DNA of 64,000 nt from Streptomyces sp. LUP30 (GTDB lineage Bacteria > Actinomycetota > Actinomycetes > Streptomycetales > Streptomycetaceae): positions 250,251 through 314,250 of the forward strand of contig NZ_MJAJ01000003.1 of assembly GCF_001746365.1 (NCBI RefSeq). The letters are read 5' to 3'. Position numbers and translations under genes: made by a program. Positions 28,457 to 37,391 of the stretch are shown here, in pieces. Under the pieces are notes generated by a model. It had not been told where the DNA came from. It made no database searches and saw only the letters and a program-made list of their open reading frames with translations. Position 1 is the first letter of the stretch; every line of letters begins with the position of its first letter.

Positions 28457-28981
28457 CTACGCGATGGCTGCTCCGGTGCCGCGCGCGGCACCGATGAGGT
28501 CGGTGAGTCCTGCGTCGTCGTACACGGAAATGTCGACGTAAGCGCCTTCCGGCAGATCGAAGTCCTCCACCTCGTAGTCCAGCACCGCCGAGGTGCCGGA
28601 GGGACTGAAGGTGCCCAGGTTGCGCGTCGTGCCACCGGTTGTGTAGCTGACCTTGACGTAGAACGTGTCACCGTCGTTGGCGGTGTCGTACACCCACAGC
28701 TTCTCGTCGTTCGGGTGGAACTCCACTTTGCCGACGAACGCACCGGCGTTCGTCAGTTCCATCTTCACGGCGTAACCGCCGGCGTCCTGCGCGAAGTACG
28801 TGTTGTCGAACGGGTCGGTGAGGTTGCCGCCGCTGCACGGGCAGCCGCCGGTGTCGTAGTAGTACGTGTGGAACGTCGGGTTCGGACTGTACGCCTGGGC
28901 CGGAGCCGCGGTGGCGAAGAGTGCCCCCGTCGCCAGCGCTGCGCCCGCGACCAGTCCCGTGAACTTTCCGGTGATGCCCAT
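28457..28981 (-). CDS. Secreted protein of unknown function
   Basis: The 174-residue protein begins MGITGKFTGLVAGAALATGA and has a signal peptide cleaved after AQA. The mature part starts YSPNPTFHTYYYDTGG and is rich in Tyr, Gly, Thr and Asp with one CPC pair. The predicted beta content (KVEFHPNDEKLWVYDT, TFYVKVSYTTGG, VLDYEVEDFDLP) suggests a beta-sandwich, perhaps carbohydrate-binding. I do not recognise the family. GGAGGGG precedes the ATG at 28981. It lies between GH67 and GH92 on the same strand. Confidence 0.7.
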   Translation of the reverse strand: MGITGKFTGLVAGAALATGALFATAAPAQAYSPNPTFHTYYYDTGGCPCSGGNLTDPFDNTYFAQDAGGYAVKMELTNAGAFVGKVEFHPNDEKLWVYDTANDGDTFYVKVSYTTGGTTRNLGTFSPSGTSAVLDYEVEDFDLPEGAYVDISVYDDAGLTDLIGAARGTGAAIA

Positions 28982-29094
28982 TCCCGCTTCCCCTCCGTGG
29001 CGGACCGCGCGACGCGCGATGTTCGCGCGCGGCTCGCCCATTCTGAAACACGGGTGACGCCCGGTACAGCGGAGGATCGCTGTTGGTTACCGGA

Positions 29095-32000
29095 TCAGGA
29101 CAACAACTCGACCTCAGCCAGGTGCAGTTCGGCCGCCGCGCTGCCCCCACCCGCCGTGGTCCTGGTAACTCCTTCTCCGTCGAGGACAAGTCGGTAGTGC
29201 CCGTAGTCGCCGGGTCGGGCGATCGTGAAGGCCCGTGTCTGGCGGTCCCATCGGAACGTCTCCCCGGATCGCCGGTCCAGGTCGGTCCACGTGAGTCCGT
29301 CGACGGACCCCTGCAGCACCCAACCGCCGGGAGCCTGGGCGTGATCGGCGGACGTCAGGGTGTACTGCAGCGCCTTGGTCCGCGCCGTGACCGGCAGGGA
29401 GAGAGTTCCTGACACCGCTTCCTGCGTTGCCGACGTGTCGTCGAAGAGCGCTCCCCCGCCGCCCTTCAGCGCGTCGGTGCGGGGCGTCGGCGCTTTGTCG
29501 CCCCGCGTGATGGAGACCGGACCCGCGTCCTTTCCGGTACCCCACGTCGAGGGTCGCGCCCCCATGGCGAACTCCAGGACCGCGCCTTTGGCGAGGAGGG
29601 CGTGGGGAAGCGCGGTGGACGTCCAGGGACGGCCGTCGACCTTCAGGCCCTGCACGTAGACGTTCCTCGCACTGTTCTTCGGCGCCTTGACCACCAGGTC
29701 CTTGCCGTTCTCCAGGTGCACGGTGGCCTTGGTGAACAAGGGGGAGCCGACCGCGTACTCGCCGCCGCCCATCACCAGCGGGTAGAAGCCGAGGGCGGAG
29801 AACAGGTACCACGCCGACTGCTCGCCGTTGTCCTCGTCACCGTGGTAACCCTGTCCGATCGAACTGCCGGTGTAGAGCCGGGAGAGCACCTCGCGCGACT
29901 TCGCCTGCGCCTTCCACGGCTGTCCGGCCGCGTCGTACATGTAGATCGTGTGGTGGGCGACCTGGTTGGAGTGCCCGTACATGCCCATCCGCACATCCCG
30001 GGCCTCGGTCATCTCGTGGATCACTCCACCGTACGAGCCCGCGAATTCCGGGGAAGCGGTTTCTGGAGTGGAGAAGTAGTCATCGAGTTTCTTCGCCAGG
30101 CCGTCGCGGCCGCCGTACAGGCCGGCCAGGCCCCGACTGTCCTGCGGAGCGGTGAAGGCGTAACCCCAGCCGTTGGTCTCGGTGTAGTCGTAGCCCCACA
30201 CCCGTGGGTCGTAGGCGGAGGCCGTGCGCCAGTCGCCTTTGTCGTTCCTGCCCTGGAAGAACCCAGCGTGGGCGTCGAAGAGGTGCACGTAGCCCTGGGC
30301 GCGGTTCAGGAAGTAGTCGGACTCCTCGCGGTACCGCTTCTTGCCGGTCTGCCGGTACAGGGCCTGACCCATCCGGGCGATGCCGTAGTCGTTGAGGTAT
30401 CCCTCCAGCGCCCACGACAGCCCTTCGTGGGTGGCCGTGCTCGTGTAGCCGAGGAAGGGGGAGGTCGACATGCCCTTGCGGCCCACCCCCGAGGCCGGCG
30501 GCACGACCGTCGCGTTCTTCAGCGCCGCCTCGTAGGCCGCTGCGGCGTCGAAGTGCACCCCCTTGACGAAGGCGTCCGCGAAGGCCACGTCGGAGGACGT
30601 GCCGGTCATCAGGTCGGCGTAACCGGGGGAGGACCAGCGAGAGATCCAGCCGCCGTCCTTGTACTGCTGCACGAAGCCGTCGGTCAGCACGCCGGCCTGC
30701 GCCGGGGTGAGCAGCGCGTACGCGGGCCAGGTCGTCCGGTAGGTGTCCCAGAAACCGTTGTTGACGTAGACCTTGCCGTCCACGATCTTCGCGCCGGTGT
30801 GCGTGGGTGTGTCCGGACCCGGCATCGGCGAGAAGGGTGAGGCGTACCGGTACGTCGCACCGACCTTCTCGAAGCCGGAGTTGGGATACAGGTACAGCCG
30901 GTACAGGCTGGAGTACAGCGTCGTCAGCTGGTCCTGGCTCGCGCCCTCGACCTCCACCTTGCCCAGGAGTTCGTCCCACTGCTGCTGAGCCCGCGCCTTG
31001 ACCGTTTCGAAATCGGTGTCCGCCGGGATTTCCCGACGGAGGTTGTCGCGAGCCTGGTCGACGCTGATGAGCGAGGTCGCCAGACGCAGGGTGACGGCGT
31101 GATCGGCGCCGGCGTCGAAACGCAGGTAACCCTTTACCCCGTTCGACGCCCCCTCCGTCACCGGCGCGTCGAACTCGCCGTACACGAAGAGCCGGGTCGC
31201 TCCCGTAGACAGCCCCGACTTCACGTCCGAGAAACCGGTTACGACACCGGTGTCCTTGTCGAGAGTGAGTCCGGCCTGGTCGGTGACGTTGTCGAAGACC
31301 ACGCTCGCGTCCGCGCCCGGATAGGTGAACCGCAGGGCGGCCGCGTGGTCGGTCGGGGCCAGCTCGGCCGTGAGACCGTTTTCGAAACGCACACCGTAGT
31401 AGTACGGGCGAGCGGTCTCGTTCGTGTGCCGGAAGGCCAGCGCCCGGGCCGTCCGCCCGGTGTCCGGGACACCGGCCGCGGCGGACGGCATCACCTGGAA
31501 CGTCTGCCGGTCGCCCATCCACGGGCTCGGCTCGTGACTCGCGCCGAACGCCTGGATCGTGGGCAGGTTGTCCGCGTTGTCGGCCCGGGCGTAGTCGTAC
31601 AGCCAGCCGAGCGAGGACGCGTTCGTCACCGGCGTCCAGAAATTGAAGCCATGAGGCACCGCCGTGGCGGGAAACGTGTTTCCGCGAGAGAAGCCGCTGC
31701 TCGACTGGGTGCCGCGCGTGGTCAGCGCATAGTCCGAGAGGTGTGCTTTCTTCGGCTCCGGGGCCGCCGTGCGCAGCGCGACGTCGTCCACCCAGCCCCG
31801 GAACCGGGCGGGCCCGCCAGGAGAGTCGTAGGCGAGCAGGATCCGGTCGACGGTCTTCCCGGCCGCCACCGCGCCGATCCCCGACACGACGTCGTTCCAC
31901 TGGTTGACGTACAGCACCTTCGCCGCGCCCTGTCCGCGGGGCGACAACGGGAACCCGTACTGGTCACTCGCCCCGAGCCCGCTCAGATACGTTCCGTCGG

Positions 32001-32934
32001 TGAAGGCCAGGTCCACGGAGACGTGGGTGGCGGCGTAGTCCAGGTCGCCGTCCGCCATCGCCGGGAAGATCCGGTAGGCCAGCTCGGTGCGCGGGCCGAC
32101 CCGCACGTTCACGTCGAAGACCTTGTTGTACGAGTACGCCCGGCCGGCGGCGGTGTGCCGGCCGGCGTAGCGCAGCGCCCGTCGTCCCGTGAATCCGGCG
32201 CCGGCCTTCGCGGTCGGCGATCCACTGGGGCCGCGGTCCACGACGGTGAGCATGTCCGGCGGGACGGGACCGCCGCTCCCGCCCGTGCCGAAACGCACGT
32301 CCGCAAGTTGCAGGATGTCAGCGCCGTGATTCCTGGACACATCCAGGCGGAAGTGCCGGTACTCGGCCGGGGCCGCGAGGCTGTAGGTGCGGGTCTGGAA
32401 CCGTTCAGCAAACGTTTCCCCGGTGCGGCTGTCGAGCGGCTTCCAGGTGGCGCCGTCCGCCGAGCCCGACAGGGTCCAGTCGGCGGGGTCGCGCTCCGCG
32501 AAGTCGTTCGCGGCAGTAAGTGCGTATGCGGTTACCCGGGCAGGCCGGTCCAGGTCGAACTCCACCCACCCGTCGGCGGCGAAGGCGAGCCACTTCGTGC
32601 TCGCCTCGCCGTCGACGAGGTTCTCCTTCACCTCGCCGCCGGCCGTGTTCTCGGCACTCGCCCGGACGTCCGTGACACGGTCGGTCACGTCGCCCGGAAG
32701 CCCGCCGCCGTACCCGCCGTCGACGCCCGAGGCTCGCTTGCCGCCGCCGGGCACGGACTCGACGGTGCTCTGCCAGTCGGGGGCGCGTTCACCCGCCTCG
32801 AAGGACGAGGCGAAGCTCCGGTCGGGGAGCGTTCCCTGGGCCGGCAGCGCGGCCGCCGTTCCCGGTGCGCCGCCGACCGTCATGACCAGAGCGGCCGCGA
32901 CCACGACCGCCCACCACCGTCCAGACCGCTGCAT
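29095..32934 (-). CDS. Secreted GH92 alpha-mannosidase with two discoidin-like domains
   Basis: This 1279-residue exocellular enzyme has a signal peptide (residues 1-29), an F5/8-type C (CBM32-like) domain at about 85-215, a second beta region at about 220-390, the GH92 catalytic unit at about 400-1135, and another discoidin-like domain at the C-terminus. GH92 landmarks are NGFWDTYRTTWPAYALL, ETNGWGYAFTAPQDSRGL (acid Glu; relatives have PHD where this has PQD), YDAAGQPWKAQ and GDEDNGEQSAWYLFSALGFYPL. GH92 enzymes are calcium-dependent exo-alpha-mannosidases. The substrate may be N-glycans or mannan. Its upstream region is shared with ngcEFG. Confidence 0.95.
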   Translation of the reverse strand: MQRSGRWWAVVVAAALVMTVGGAPGTAAALPAQGTLPDRSFASSFEAGERAPDWQSTVESVPGGGKRASGVDGGYGGGLPGDVTDRVTDVRASAENTAGGEVKENLVDGEASTKWLAFAADGWVEFDLDRPARVTAYALTAANDFAERDPADWTLSGSADGATWKPLDSRTGETFAERFQTRTYSLAAPAEYRHFRLDVSRNHGADILQLADVRFGTGGSGGPVPPDMLTVVDRGPSGSPTAKAGAGFTGRRALRYAGRHTAAGRAYSYNKVFDVNVRVGPRTELAYRIFPAMADGDLDYAATHVSVDLAFTDGTYLSGLGASDQYGFPLSPRGQGAAKVLYVNQWNDVVSGIGAVAAGKTVDRILLAYDSPGGPARFRGWVDDVALRTAAPEPKKAHLSDYALTTRGTQSSSGFSRGNTFPATAVPHGFNFWTPVTNASSLGWLYDYARADNADNLPTIQAFGASHEPSPWMGDRQTFQVMPSAAAGVPDTGRTARALAFRHTNETARPYYYGVRFENGLTAELAPTDHAAALRFTYPGADASVVFDNVTDQAGLTLDKDTGVVTGFSDVKSGLSTGATRLFVYGEFDAPVTEGASNGVKGYLRFDAGADHAVTLRLATSLISVDQARDNLRREIPADTDFETVKARAQQQWDELLGKVEVEGASQDQLTTLYSSLYRLYLYPNSGFEKVGATYRYASPFSPMPGPDTPTHTGAKIVDGKVYVNNGFWDTYRTTWPAYALLTPAQAGVLTDGFVQQYKDGGWISRWSSPGYADLMTGTSSDVAFADAFVKGVHFDAAAAYEAALKNATVVPPASGVGRKGMSTSPFLGYTSTATHEGLSWALEGYLNDYGIARMGQALYRQTGKKRYREESDYFLNRAQGYVHLFDAHAGFFQGRNDKGDWRTASAYDPRVWGYDYTETNGWGYAFTAPQDSRGLAGLYGGRDGLAKKLDDYFSTPETASPEFAGSYGGVIHEMTEARDVRMGMYGHSNQVAHHTIYMYDAAGQPWKAQAKSREVLSRLYTGSSIGQGYHGDEDNGEQSAWYLFSALGFYPLVMGGGEYAVGSPLFTKATVHLENGKDLVVKAPKNSARNVYVQGLKVDGRPWTSTALPHALLAKGAVLEFAMGARPSTWGTGKDAGPVSITRGDKAPTPRTDALKGGGGALFDDTSATQEAVSGTLSLPVTARTKALQYTLTSADHAQAPGGWVLQGSVDGLTWTDLDRRSGETFRWDRQTRAFTIARPGDYGHYRLVLDGEGVTRTTAGGGSAAAELHLAEVELLS

Positions 32935-32968
32935 GCGTGAGCACCCTCCCCGCGCCGGACCACACCCC

Positions 32969-32982
32969 GGACAACGTTGTCC
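32969..32982. promoter_or_regulatory. LacI-type palindrome upstream of GH92
   Basis: GGACAACGTTGTCC is a perfect 14-bp palindrome with a central CG, 35 bp upstream of the GH92 start. It has the form of a LacI-family operator. Confidence 0.5.
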
Positions 32983-33171
32983 TCCTGGTTGCGCAGGAAT
33001 CAGTAGGTGGGCAAGTGGACAGTGATGTCAAGGATGTTGATTGCGTCAGCGAGGGGTCATTTCATGCAATTCTCCGGCAAGGCGCCCATCCGCCGGTCAT
33101 ATTTCCAGGAGGTCTCGACTCGGAAAAGACCCATGGCCAACCTTGTATTCGATCTTGCCTCGCCGACCAGG

Positions 33172-33187
33172 ACTGGACTATACCTGT
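33172..33187. promoter_or_regulatory. DasR-responsive element (dre)-like site upstream of ngcE
   Basis: ACTGGACTATACCTGT matches the dre consensus ACTGGTCTAGACCAGT at 13 of 16 positions, 129 bp before the ngcE start. DasR represses GlcNAc and chitin genes in Streptomyces, and ngcEFG imports GlcNAc/chitobiose. The rest of the 381-bp gap (32935-33315) shows no gene. Confidence 0.55.
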
Positions 33188-33315
33188 CGGCAATTCACCG
33201 TCCAGGCCGCGAGACCTTCGCACCACGCGCTCCGTACGACCCTGCTTGACCCGACCGCGGTGCCGGGAAGGATCCGGTGCACCGCCTGAGTCCTGGAGAA
33301 GGCGAGGACTTGAGC

Positions 33316-34809
33316 ATGGGATCCCACTCCGAGTACAACGGTTCCGAGTACGAGGGCATCGAGGAGAACGGTTTCGAGAAGAGCGGCGTCGCGGGCCTCG
33401 GCCGCAGGGACCTGATCAGGAGATCGGCGGCGCTGGGCCTGATCTCCGTCCCCACGATGGGTTTTCTGGCCGCCTGTGCCAGCAGCGGCGGGGGTGGCGA
33501 AGACAAGGCCGAGGCCGGAAAGAAGACGGCGAAGAACCCGCTCGCGGTCAACGAGACCGCCCAGATGGAATTCGTCCTGTTCGACGGCGGTTTCGGCAAG
33601 GAGTACGCCGAGGACGCCGTGAAGATCTACGGCAAGGACTTCCCGCAGGCGAAGGTGAAGTTCTCGGCCACACAGAAGATCCAGTCGACGCTCCAGCCCC
33701 GTTTCAACCAGGGCACCCCGCCCGACCTCATCGACAACTCCGGCGCCGAGCAGATGGACATGGGCGTCCTGGTGGGCAAGAAACAGCTCGCCGACCTCAC
33801 GCCGCTCCTCGACGCGGCCTCCTACGACGATCCGAACAAGAAGGTCCGTGACACCCTGCGGCCCGGGATCGTCGAGATGGGCCAGTTCGACGGCGCCCCG
33901 GTCTGGATCATGTACTACGCCTACACCGTCTACGGCGTCTGGTACTCGCAGAAGGCCCTCGACTCCCTCGACGCCACGTATCCGCAGACCTGGGACGAGA
34001 TGCTCGCGGTCTGTGCGAAGGCCAAGAAGAAGGGCATGGCCGGCTGGACATATGCGGGCAAGTACCCCTATTACCTCCCCTTCTCGCTCTACCCGATGAT
34101 CGGCAAGGTGGGCGGCCGCGAGGTCCTCGACGCCATCGACAACCTGGAGCCGAACGCCTGGAAACACCCCGCCGTGAAGGCGTGTTTCGACGCGTACTAC
34201 GAGCTTTACAAGAAGGGTTACGTTCTCCAGGGCACCCCGGGGCTCGACCACATCCAGTCGCAGACCGCCTGGGCCAAGGGCAAGGCGCTGTTCATCCCCA
34301 ATGGTTCCTGGGTGGAGAACGAGTCGGCGAACGTCATCCCGAAGGACTTCGACCTGGCGGTGTCCGCACCCACCGGCATCGACTCCTCCGACAAGATGCC
34401 GTTCGGCACCATCTGGGCCTCCGGAGGCGAGCCGTTCATCGTTCCTGCCAAGGCGAGGAACACCGCCGGCGGCATGGAGCAGCTGCGCATCATGCTCAGC
34501 GAGGCGTCGTCGAAGAACTTCACCTCCAAGGTCAAGTCGCTGACCGCCTACAACGGCGGCACCGACGGCATCACACTGACTCCGGGGCTGAAGTCGGGCG
34601 TCGCCGCACTGGACAAGGCCGGCTCCAATGTGGTGAATCCGCGGCTGCAGGACTGGTACGTCCAGTTGCAGAAGGAGAAGATCGGCGTGTCCGGTCTGGG
34701 CGAGATGATGGCCGGCCGGATCACGCCCGCCGAGGCGATCAAGAAGATCCAGGACTACGCCGACGCGACGGCCAAGGACACGTCGATCAAGCATTACAAG
34801 CACCAGTGA
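33316..34809 (+). CDS. ngcE: N-acetylglucosamine/chitobiose-binding lipoprotein NgcE
   Basis: The 497-residue binding protein has a twin-arginine lipoprotein signal (GRRDLIRRSAALGL...LAAC; Cys about residue 53) and so is exported and lipid-anchored. The family 1 solute-binding fold is seen in MEFVLFDGGFGKEYAEDAV, QGTPPDLIDNSGAEQMD and WAKGKALFIPNGSWVENE. It matches NgcE of the GlcNAc/N,N'-diacetylchitobiose importer (SCO6005 in S. coelicolor, from memory). ATG at 33316 follows GGCGAGG; GTG/TTG starts upstream are possible. A dre-like site supports DasR control. Confidence 0.9.
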   Translation: MGSHSEYNGSEYEGIEENGFEKSGVAGLGRRDLIRRSAALGLISVPTMGFLAACASSGGGGEDKAEAGKKTAKNPLAVNETAQMEFVLFDGGFGKEYAEDAVKIYGKDFPQAKVKFSATQKIQSTLQPRFNQGTPPDLIDNSGAEQMDMGVLVGKKQLADLTPLLDAASYDDPNKKVRDTLRPGIVEMGQFDGAPVWIMYYAYTVYGVWYSQKALDSLDATYPQTWDEMLAVCAKAKKKGMAGWTYAGKYPYYLPFSLYPMIGKVGGREVLDAIDNLEPNAWKHPAVKACFDAYYELYKKGYVLQGTPGLDHIQSQTAWAKGKALFIPNGSWVENESANVIPKDFDLAVSAPTGIDSSDKMPFGTIWASGGEPFIVPAKARNTAGGMEQLRIMLSEASSKNFTSKVKSLTAYNGGTDGITLTPGLKSGVAALDKAGSNVVNPRLQDWYVQLQKEKIGVSGLGEMMAGRITPAEAIKKIQDYADATAKDTSIKHYKHQ

Positions 34810-35780
34810 CGACAGAAACACCGCGAAGCGTCCGCAAAAGCACCGGAGTGGCGATGCAGCACGGCAAGTACCGGTTCATCGTGGGGTTCCTGGCGTTGCC
34901 CCTGGGGCTCTACGCGCTCTTCGTCGTGTGGCCGTTCATCCAGTCCATCTACTACTCGTTCACGGACTGGACCGGCCTCAGCCCCGAATTCAAGATGGTC
35001 GGCCTGGACAATTACCGCAGGATGCTGGGCGACGACATCTTCTGGAAATCCCTGCAGCACAGTCTGATGTTCGCGATCGTGCTGCCGCTGGTGACGATCG
35101 GGCTGGCGCTGTTCTTCGCCTTCATGATCAATGTCGGCGGGCGGCGGCGGAGGGGCGGCCCGGTGATCTCCGGCGTCCGGGGCTCCTCCTTCTACAAGAT
35201 CGTGTATTTCTTCCCGCAGGTGCTCTCCATCGCCATCGTCGCGCTGTTGTTCAACTTCGCGTACAACCCGGACAGCGGCGCGATCAACGCGTTTCTGCGG
35301 GGGATCGGGCTGGACGGTGTACAGCCCCTCTGGCTCGGCGATCCGGACCTCGCGCTGTGGTGCGTGATGGCGGTGCTCGTCTGGTCGACGGTCGGATTCT
35401 TCGTGGTCCTGTTCTCGGCGGGCATGGCCTCCATCCCGGCGGACCTCTACGAGGCCGCGCTGCTCGACGGCGCGAACCGGGCCACCACGTTCTTCCGCCT
35501 CACCCTCCCGCTGCTCTGGGACACGGTGCGGTCGGGATGGGTCTACATGGGCATTCTCGCGCTCGGCGCCGAGTCGTTCGCGGTCGTGCAGATCATGACG
35601 ACCGGACCGGGCGGCCCCGACTACTCGACGACCGTCATGGTTCTGTACGTGTATCAGAAGGCCTTCCGCGACGGTCAGGCCGCCTACGCCACCACCATCG
35701 GCGTCGCTCTCCTCATCGTGACGCTGGCCTTCGCCGCGGTCGTGCTACGGCTGGGACGGCGCGAGCGGCTGGAGTACTGA
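34806..35780 (+). CDS. ngcF: Chitobiose/GlcNAc ABC permease NgcF
   Basis: The 324-residue permease (MalF-like) has six membrane segments from FIVGFLALPLGLYALFVV onward and the ATPase-contact loop YEAALLDGANRATTFFRLTLP. The GTG at 34806 overlaps the ngcE stop (GTGA); the ATG at 34854, behind GGAG, is an alternative that removes 16 residues. It works with NgcE and NgcG; no ATPase is encoded here. Confidence 0.92.
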   Translation: MTTETPRSVRKSTGVAMQHGKYRFIVGFLALPLGLYALFVVWPFIQSIYYSFTDWTGLSPEFKMVGLDNYRRMLGDDIFWKSLQHSLMFAIVLPLVTIGLALFFAFMINVGGRRRRGGPVISGVRGSSFYKIVYFFPQVLSIAIVALLFNFAYNPDSGAINAFLRGIGLDGVQPLWLGDPDLALWCVMAVLVWSTVGFFVVLFSAGMASIPADLYEAALLDGANRATTFFRLTLPLLWDTVRSGWVYMGILALGAESFAVVQIMTTGPGGPDYSTTVMVLYVYQKAFRDGQAAYATTIGVALLIVTLAFAAVVLRLGRRERLEY

Positions 35781-35782
35781 CG

Positions 35783-36715
35783 ATGAAGACGACCGAGACC
35801 TCCGCGCCCCTGCCGGCTGACGCCGGCTCCGGCATGTCCGTCACGAAGGTCGGCCCACCCCCGGAAAAGGGGCCGACGGCGGAGAAAAAGGAAGGAAAGG
35901 TTCTCAACGCCTTTTCTCACGGCATTCTGGTCCTCTGGGCGATCATGGTCGTGCTGCCCCTGCTCTGGGCGGTGATGACCTCCTTCAAGGACGACAGCTC
36001 CATCTTCGGCTCGCCCTGGTCGCTGCCGGACACCCTGCACTTCGACAACTGGTCGCGGGCCTGGACCGAGGCCGACATGAGCGACTACTTCCTGAACACG
36101 GTGCTGGTGGTGGGCGGTTCGCTCATCGGCACCCTGGCCCTCGGATCCATGGCCGCCTACGTCCTGGCCCGCTTCGACTTCCCCGGCAACCGCTTCATCT
36201 ACTACCTCTTCATCGGCGGCATGAGCTTCCCGATCATGCTGGCGCTGGTCCCGCTGTTCTACGTCGTGAACAACATGGGGCTGCTCAACACCATCCACGG
36301 TCTGATCCTGGTCTACATCGCCTACTCGCTGCCGTTCACGGTGTTCTTCCTGACGGCCTTCTTCCGCACGCTGCCCACGTCGGTGGCGGAGGCCGCCTTC
36401 GTGGACGGCGCCTCGCACAGCCGCACGTTCTTCCAGATCATGCTGCCGATGGCCAAACCCGGTCTGATCAGCGTCGGAATCTTCAACTTTCTGGGCCAGT
36501 GGAACCAGTACATGCTCCCCACGGTCCTCAACACCGACCCCGACAAACGCGTTCTCACCCAGGGGCTGGTCCAACTGGCCGTCAGTCAGGGGTACAAGGG
36601 CGACTGGTCGGGACTGTTCGCGGGACTGGTGATGGCGATGCTGCCGGTGCTGGCCGCGTACATCGTCTTCCAACGACAGGTGGTGCAGGGCTTGACGGCG
36701 GGCGCGCTGAAGTAG
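35783..36715 (+). CDS. ngcG: Chitobiose/GlcNAc ABC permease NgcG
   Basis: The 310-residue permease (MalG-like) has a 40-residue polar N-terminus followed by six membrane segments starting ILVLWAIMVVLPLLWAV. The coupling loop is AEAAFVDGASHSRTFFQIMLP. It starts 2 bp after the ngcF stop, ending the ngcEFG operon. Confidence 0.93.
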   Translation: MKTTETSAPLPADAGSGMSVTKVGPPPEKGPTAEKKEGKVLNAFSHGILVLWAIMVVLPLLWAVMTSFKDDSSIFGSPWSLPDTLHFDNWSRAWTEADMSDYFLNTVLVVGGSLIGTLALGSMAAYVLARFDFPGNRFIYYLFIGGMSFPIMLALVPLFYVVNNMGLLNTIHGLILVYIAYSLPFTVFFLTAFFRTLPTSVAEAAFVDGASHSRTFFQIMLPMAKPGLISVGIFNFLGQWNQYMLPTVLNTDPDKRVLTQGLVQLAVSQGYKGDWSGLFAGLVMAMLPVLAAYIVFQRQVVQGLTAGALK

Positions 36716-36828
36716 CGGCACGGCCGGGCGGCAGCGAGACGCTCACCCGCCCGGCCCCCCTCGGCCCCGCCCTGCTCAACCGTCGCGACCGAGCCTCACC
36801 CGCCTGCCCGACCGGCTCCGAAGCCCGA

Positions 36829-36974
36829 CGTCCGGCCCCGGACCTGCCCCGACGTCCTGCCCGGCGCGCTGCCGCGCCGGACCTCCGAGCATGCCCCCGG
36901 CCGGCCGGCCGCCGTCCGGCCCCGGACCTGCCCCGACGTCCTGCCGCGCCGGACCTCCGGGCACGCCCCCGGCC
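36829..36974. repeat. Imperfect 84-bp tandem duplication
   Basis: A segment beginning CGTCCGGCCCCGGACCTGCC at 36829 recurs at 36913, with the second copy shortened by about 12 bp in its middle. It lies within the 676-bp gap (36716-37391) between ngcG and rok7B7. This gap has no supported gene and ends in the rok7B7 upstream region. Confidence 0.75.
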
Positions 36975-37391
36975 CCTTCCGCCGCGCGCCCCCGTTCATA
37001 TCCCGCGCGTCCCGTCGGTCGCGCCCCCGTTGCGCCCGTCGACGCACGTTGTCGCCGCGCCCGCTCCTCCCTCGTCACGGGCCGCTCCCACCTCTCCGTG
37101 GCCCGCCGTCCGCGCGGGGCGTCGGGACAGCCGTGGGGCGAGTGGGTGAGGGGTGATGGGCCGAAGCGGTGAGAGCGGGTGACGCGCTCTGCTCCGTCCC
37201 GCTCGCCACGGCCTGCGCCCGGCCCCGTACACCCCGCGACCGACGGCTCGGCCACCCTCCGTGTCTCTCTGCAAGCACGCGGATACTGTTCAACCTCTTG
37301 ACGGGAGGCGACCCGAACAGCTCAGCTTAGAGTTCACTAGTTGGACATAGACGGGGCCTCATCGAAGCGGTCCCGCGCGCAGGAGGTCGTC

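Noticed and set aside
32935..33315. Small coding frames before ngcE
   Set aside because: No start context or codon bias; the stretch carries regulatory sites instead.
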